DNA of 64,000 nucleotides from Diphasiastrum complanatum (taxonomy: Eukaryota > Streptophyta > Lycopodiopsida > Lycopodiales > Lycopodiaceae). Where the stretch lies: NCBI GenBank assembly GCA_029204225.1, contig CM055111.1, positions 45,893,255-45,957,254 of the forward strand, read 5' to 3'. Made by a program: the position numbers and the translations under genes. Shown piece by piece: positions 59,229 to 64,000 of the stretch. The first letter of the stretch is position 1, and each line of letters opens with the position of its first letter. Under the pieces are notes generated by a model. That model saw only the letters and a list, made by a program, of their open reading frames with translations. It was not told where the DNA came from and searched no databases.

Positions 59229-60741
59229 ATGGCCTCTTCCTCATCATCCTCACGAGAATCATGCTTGAGTTCATTTTTGAGTGAATTTGGGATTACTGAA
59301 AATCTGGACTACTTCCACAGCCTATTCAGGCCATATCTACATGTTTTCAGGACTGCACAACCAAATTCTGACGTATTTTATGAACATTATGTCAGATTCA
59401 GAGATATACTTAGCAAGCCTGTTTTCTCCATAGGTCAGCTCCAGTACATGCATTATACTAATCTTGTTCATTTCTTCCCAGCTTTTAGACATAGACTGGA
59501 TAGAATGTTCACCAAATTGTTTGATCTTTTCAAAAGTAGTTCTATGTGTTCGTATTGCAACAATAAATGTCGATTGGTTGAATATCAGAGTGGTTTCGTA
59601 CTTTTTCTTTTAGTTCAGATCCCAGATGATGATGAGTTTTCTATTGTTGACCCTACTTTTGCACCCTCCTCTGTTCAGTCAGCCATTAAGGATATCAGTC
59701 ACTTTCTTATCGACACTCCTGATAAAGAAAGTGACTTCATTGATTTAAATATGATGTTCTTTGGGATTCTTTCATTGGCCAAAATACATCTGATGATGAA
59801 TCCAAATCTATGGAGGATTCGAAATGTCTTTTCAATTTGCATGTATATTATATTAATGACGATGTACATTTTACTACTGCTGATTTATGTAAATTTTTTG
59901 ACTATCGTGAGGACGAGGTTCTATGTTTATTATCCGGCACAATTTCCGAATTCTCCGACTTTGTAGATTTTGAGACAGATGAGCTTGTTGCTGGTATTGA
60001 TTTTGATGATGAGAAGGGTCTTATGACCGGTGAAGAATGCCTGAATAAGACTTTATCAAATATGGCTGAGGATGGACGAGGCAGACCATCCGATGAAGAA
60101 TTCATGGCATTTCAGTCCCAGATGGGCTTCCCTCGTCCATCATTAATGCATTTCACTGATGATTCCACTTCAGTACGTGATCATTATATTGATCATCCTG
60201 ATCTGGTTGTTGTTGATGATGAAGAATGTGTAAGTGTTTAATATTCCTTGCATTTGAATGTTTTCAATCGCTGAATGTGTTTTTGCTAGCATATTTCCTA
60301 TTGCATGATGCTCTCATAATAGATGATTTTGCTGCGAGACGAGGTGGTTTCAAACAACACGCATACTCGTTCCAGAGGGACAATGGATTGGGCCACTATC
60401 TTCAGCATTTCTTGAAGAGTGAGATCTGTACTGCTCACTCCAAGCTGAGCCCAGTCGGGGAGAGTCTTATAATGGCAGTTAAAGCTTTATCATTTCATTT
60501 AGGACATAAATTTGTTAAGACAAATAAGATCATTTTTGTCAAAAGATCTTATGTTTTGAACATTTTAGGCTTTACTGATGGGAATGTTCCTTTAAGGAGC
60601 TCCCATTATTCATTGTATTCCACTTATATTGAGCTTAGTGGAAATAAAAATAATGCACATCTATTAGATGCATACGCTAGCAGAGAATTTCTTCATGACA
60701 ATACTACTATAGAATCTGATACAAGATCTGATGACGAATAG
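59229..60741 (+). pseudogene. Transposon gene 3 (orphan protein, two exons)
   Basis: The start is ATG 59229 in a good context (GCCATGGCC): MASSSSSSRESCLSSFLSEF. An in-frame ATG at 59181 lies inside the repeated motif and is less likely. The first part has QLQYMHYTNLVHFFPAFRHR and SSMCSYCNNKC (Cys cluster). A one-base loss in the A-run at about 59781 shifts the frame to SMEDSKCLFNLHVYYINDDV and then acidic text. Donor GTAAGT at 60230, acceptor TAATAG before 60323; the phase is off by one. Exon 2: DFAARRGGFKQHAYSFQRDN, ILGFTDGNVPLRSSHYSLY, ending TRSDDE. I do not recognise the family. It is convergent with gene 4, 201 bp away. Confidence 0.6.
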
Positions 60742-60942
60742 TTGACACTTTGTATAATACAATCAATACATTTACATTGGGTATTGCTCATCTCTTGTTC
60801 AATGAATTTGCAAAGCAATTTTGAACATGTCATGATGATCTTCTACTCAGCAATGATGATCTTCTACTCAACAATCATCTAATTTTCTCTTCCTGTATGA
60901 ACTTGCATGCTTTTCTAAACTTGTTGTATTGTGTGGACTTTG

Positions 60943-63535
60943 TTATATGTCGAATCTGAACTCTGCGGTAGAATCATCAAAACAATTGACAAATGTAGTT
61001 TCGTTTTTCATTGGTTCCTCCATGTTGTGTATTTCGATGAAATGCTGCTCATGCTTGCCAGTGTGACTTCTCCATCCTTGTGAAGACCATACACTCAAGC
61101 TTCCATATGTATTTGCAAAAAATGCTGTATGATCTCTTAGTATGTGCTGCATATGTCAAAATCATAATGTTAGTCTTATGTTTAGATCTAAATATATATG
61201 AAAATTTGAAAGCATTTTGAAAATTTTATTCTAACCATGTAATGAGTGATGTGATCTTCTCCCCATGCTTTTGATATTGCATTAACAAACTCAACACAAG
61301 TCCTTTGGACAGCTTTCTTATCAATATCAGAGTATTTTTCTTTTCTTAAAATAGCAATCATACTATCAAGCTTTTTCCATACATGAACTTTTAGTACTCT
61401 GGTTTTGCCGTCTTTCTCGAAGTCCTGAGTGGCAGCAATAATATCTGTCCAGACTGAGTGTTGAATATTAGAAGCCTTACCAGTATGATTTGATAGAAAA
61501 CGACGTGCTTTTGCTCCTCCTATGCTTGGCTTAGTTGGCATGTTCCCATTCTTTCCTGAAAGCTTTTCATCTTTTTGAATTTTGACATGTCCTTTATGGA
61601 GTCCTGCTTTTGATAAAACATCTTCTAATTGAGAGATAGCTTCCTTTGCTAATGATGCTGGCTTTATGAAGATAAATGATCTTTTCTATTCATCTAACTT
61701 CTGCATGAAGAGTGCAAACATGCACATTTTTTAAGGGGATAGGCAGCACAGGCTTCCAATTTGAATCTGCATATTCTCTAGTAATTCCTGTACTCCTAGT
61801 TACATCTTTTTCCATTTTCATGCAGTACAAACAAGGGTGTTTTGATGTAGCACCGTGAGAGACATTATACATACATTTCAATGTTTTCAAATCACCTGCT
61901 AAGTGCCATTCAACATTGAAGTCTCCAACTCCTGGAACATTGAGAAATCCTCCATCCATATGGTCCTTGATGATCCTAGGATAAGATGTCCTCGAGAATA
62001 TCCATGATAATATATCATGATCCTCTTTCAGCGCCTGTCCAAAGAATTAATCATACTTAGTTTACAATGTATTAATACTATTCAATGAATGTAATGTAAT
62101 AATAAGGCTAGTTACCTGAAACGCTGCCAACCACCATATATCATTTTCTGACTGGACACTGAATTTGAAATCTTCTTGGTTCTTTGTTTGGGATAGAGCA
62201 CCATTCATGAGAGTTATACTAACCCTTTCCATCTTCTGCCCTTTCACAATTTTTGACTCATCTAACTTAAGTACTATGATTATTTTGCCATTCACCTATT
62301 CATAGGTTATATCATAGAATGTGACGATGTATCTTAGCAAGTAATTTAGATCAACAAATAAATTGTTTGATGAATTATAGAATATCGATCTTCTATCAGT
62401 TTCATACACCTCCTCAATATGAAATGGAGTTCCAGTGATCTTATGCATACCTATGTTTAATGTATCCCTCTCTTTTTTCAAGTGGTATGTCCTAGGGATT
62501 GAGACTTTTCTAATTTGAACTTGCTTAAAAGCTTCTCTAATTAGTTTAAATATTGTTGCAAATGCTTCCCTACTAATACCTGCAAAATCACAAGCACCCT
62601 GAACTATAGTCTTATCTAAAATATTTTGAATGTCCAACATTAAAGACTCTGCTATTTTACACTTTACATTTGAAATCCTATTGTTCATCATGATACGCTC
62701 AGTGGATTTGCAAGTCAATATTGTGCCCAATGACATTCCTAGTGAAGCATTGTCTTTAATATTCCGAGGAGCTACTAATGCAGATCTGCAAAAAAAATAG
62801 ATAGTTAATAGAATATCACCATAGCTGAAATTAAATCCAAATGTCATTGAAAAACTTACAAAATTTAGAATATGCTTACTTGAATGCACGGATTCTTCTA
62901 ACCTCCTTTTGAAAGCGTTTGAATATCCTTGCAACTTTGTCACTTTCACTTCTTACTTTCAGCCTTCTTCTTTACCAAATCCACATCCTTCAGTAATTGT
63001 AAGTTTTCAATACGAATAGACTGTAAGATTGATTGCATTTGCTCTAGTTCAGATTTGATATTGATTGCTATCTTCTGTAATGATTCATTATTTTTTTTAA
63101 GTTGTTCATTTTCTTCTAACGTCTTTTGGAGATGATAATCTCTATTTTGACAATAAGAGGATATCAGAATTAACTCACCTTCTAAAAAGTGAACTTTATT
63201 CATATAAAGTTGTTTTTCATGGTTTTGCAATCTTTCACAATATCCTAGTAATCCACTATGCCCATTGCATATCCATGTAACTAAATGAGTTATTAAAGAG
63301 AATGTGGGATGTGTCAAAGTGCTTGGATCTTGTGGATATAATGTTCCATCTGTCCACAAATCCACGTTTTTCTTTCCTTCTGCCCTATAACGAGAATGAT
63401 CTTCAGCAGATATTTGAACTCCTTTGCCTCCTCTTCTCTCCAAAGGTGCCAAATCAACAGGGATATCCACATGTAGATGATATAATGTCATCATCAAAAA
63501 AATAATAGAGTAATCAGTTGCATCAAAGTACTATG
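60943..63535 (-). pseudogene. Transposon gene 4: transposase-like protein
   Basis: Minus-strand exons: about 63535-62903, 62785-62116, 62034-61237 and 61146-60943; two donors are GTTAGA. The N-terminal part has a long coiled coil (LEENEQLKKNNESLQKIAIN). The core has VLKLDESKIVKGQKMERVSI, GGFLNVPGVGDFNVEWHLAG then DLKTLKCMYNVSHGATSKHP, the zinc-like CLYCMK, and CTLHAEVR. The end has YMHILRDHTAFFANTYGSLS and VWSSQGW. The D...GDLK...CxxC...LH order resembles RNase H-fold transposases with a zinc insertion; this is inference. Breaks: frameshift at 62946-62949, TAG at 62296-62298, and a TGA plus frameshift near 61690. The 5' exon may reach further towards 63735. Confidence 0.6.
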
Positions 63536-63985
63536 ACCAGATTCTATGAAGCAAAATAAAATACTCATCTTTGATTATATTATATACTATGTATGATCAA
63601 TCCAATCTCCATGCTTGTATGCTTGATTCAAATTTGGAAATGCCACTCATTTTTTCATTCCAATAGGTAGTTGGCACTCATATTTCCATTCTCGTGGAAG
63701 GAATGCATATGTAAACATTTTGCAATTTTTCCTGATTCGAATTTGGGGATGGTGGTCATATTCTAGATCCAGTGAAAATATTGTCCTTTTCGTAACCAAT
63801 GGAGGGAATATTTTTGAGTTTAGTCAAGTTATACTGCGAACTGTTAACAGTTCTTAACTGTGACTATAGACACTGTGGTTAGATCATTGGGAGTTGGGGA
63901 GGCCTTGGGAGTGGTGTGGGCAAGCAAATAAACAATATTGTTTTATTTATTTTGATATTTTTGTATATCCTACATGGCATTCCTT

Positions 63986-64000
63986 AAAGGGTCTTTTTGA
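63986..64000 (-). repeat. Right terminal inverted repeat (window edge)
   Basis: AAAGGGTCTTTTTGA, inverse complement of 54655-54669. It may extend beyond the window. Between gene 4 and this end (63540-63985) I see no gene apart from a possible short 5' exon (63670-63735); AACTGTTAACAGTT at 63839 is a palindrome. Confidence 0.6.

Larger units (their letters stand above)
54655..64000. mobile_element. Putative large DNA transposon with TIRs and four spliced genes
   Basis: TCAAAAAGACCCTTT at 54655-54669 is the exact inverse complement of 63986-64000. The 13-mer TAACTGTGACTAT occurs near both ends (54995-55007 and 63855-63867). Between them lie four intron-containing genes in the order plus, minus, plus, minus, tightly packed and with no LTR-element coding. 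A transposase-like gene sits next to the right end. The unit is at least 9.35 kb. The right TIR reaches the last base of the window, so the true end and the target duplication cannot be seen. I cannot assign a superfamily. Confidence 0.6.

Noticed and set aside
59800-59966. Membrane protein end of gene 3 (run of Ile, Leu and Tyr)
   Set aside because: It is an out-of-frame reading after a one-base loss; the acidic frame starting near 59790 is the natural continuation.

Overview
The window looks like heterochromatic nuclear DNA of a land plant (a streptophyte; I cannot name the species). Nearly all of it is nested, decayed LTR retrotransposons of the plant Ty1/copia and Ty3/gypsy types. The copia elements have initiator-Met tRNA primer sites (TGGTATCAGAG), the gypsy elements have TGGCRCCGTTGCC-like primer sites, and the few spliced genes have GT-AG introns of about 80-120 bp. 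I see no ordinary host gene.

Layout. 1-5249: three copia pol relics (C1 with a 3' LTR, C2, and C3 in inverse orientation). 5250-about 25960: a gypsy element (G1), split twice. A complete gag-only LTR element (element A, 6276-14484, target duplication GTGTG) sits in its leader, and a small internally deleted copia (C4, 20145-22526) sits in its integrase. 26185-26981: an inverted, G1-related LTR. 27260-30850: copia C5 (minus) with the best-preserved RT-RNase H. 30870-35603: gypsy G2, reduced to gag plus a 3' ORF. 35604-54142: a tangle of copia pieces (C6-C11), several lacking RT. One copy of element C7 is split at 40467/52710, where a 104-bp segment is repeated exactly. Two of the RT-less elements carry a domain I do not recognise.

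54655-64000 is different and is the most interesting part. It begins with TCAAAAAGACCCTTT and the window ends with its exact inverse complement. In between lie four intron-containing genes arranged convergent-divergent-convergent, as expected of a large DNA transposon. Gene 1 and gene 3 (plus strand) are orphans. Gene 2 (minus) joins a histone H3/CenH3-like fold to a Ulp1-type cysteine protease. Gene 4 (minus) is a coiled-coil, transposase-like protein with a GDLK...CxxC signature. Each gene carries a few stops or frameshifts, so this copy is decayed or has base errors. The transposase would mobilise the unit; the histone-like/SUMO-protease protein would plausibly act on chromatin or on the SUMO state of host proteins. 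Both roles are inference.

Recurrent themes are: gypsy elements of this group carry an extra coiled-coil ORF downstream of pol (or of gag when pol is lost); their leaders are packed with short family-specific repeats; and many nonsense codons are TAG at places where CAG (Gln) or TGG (Trp) is expected, which suggests decay of methylated cytosines.
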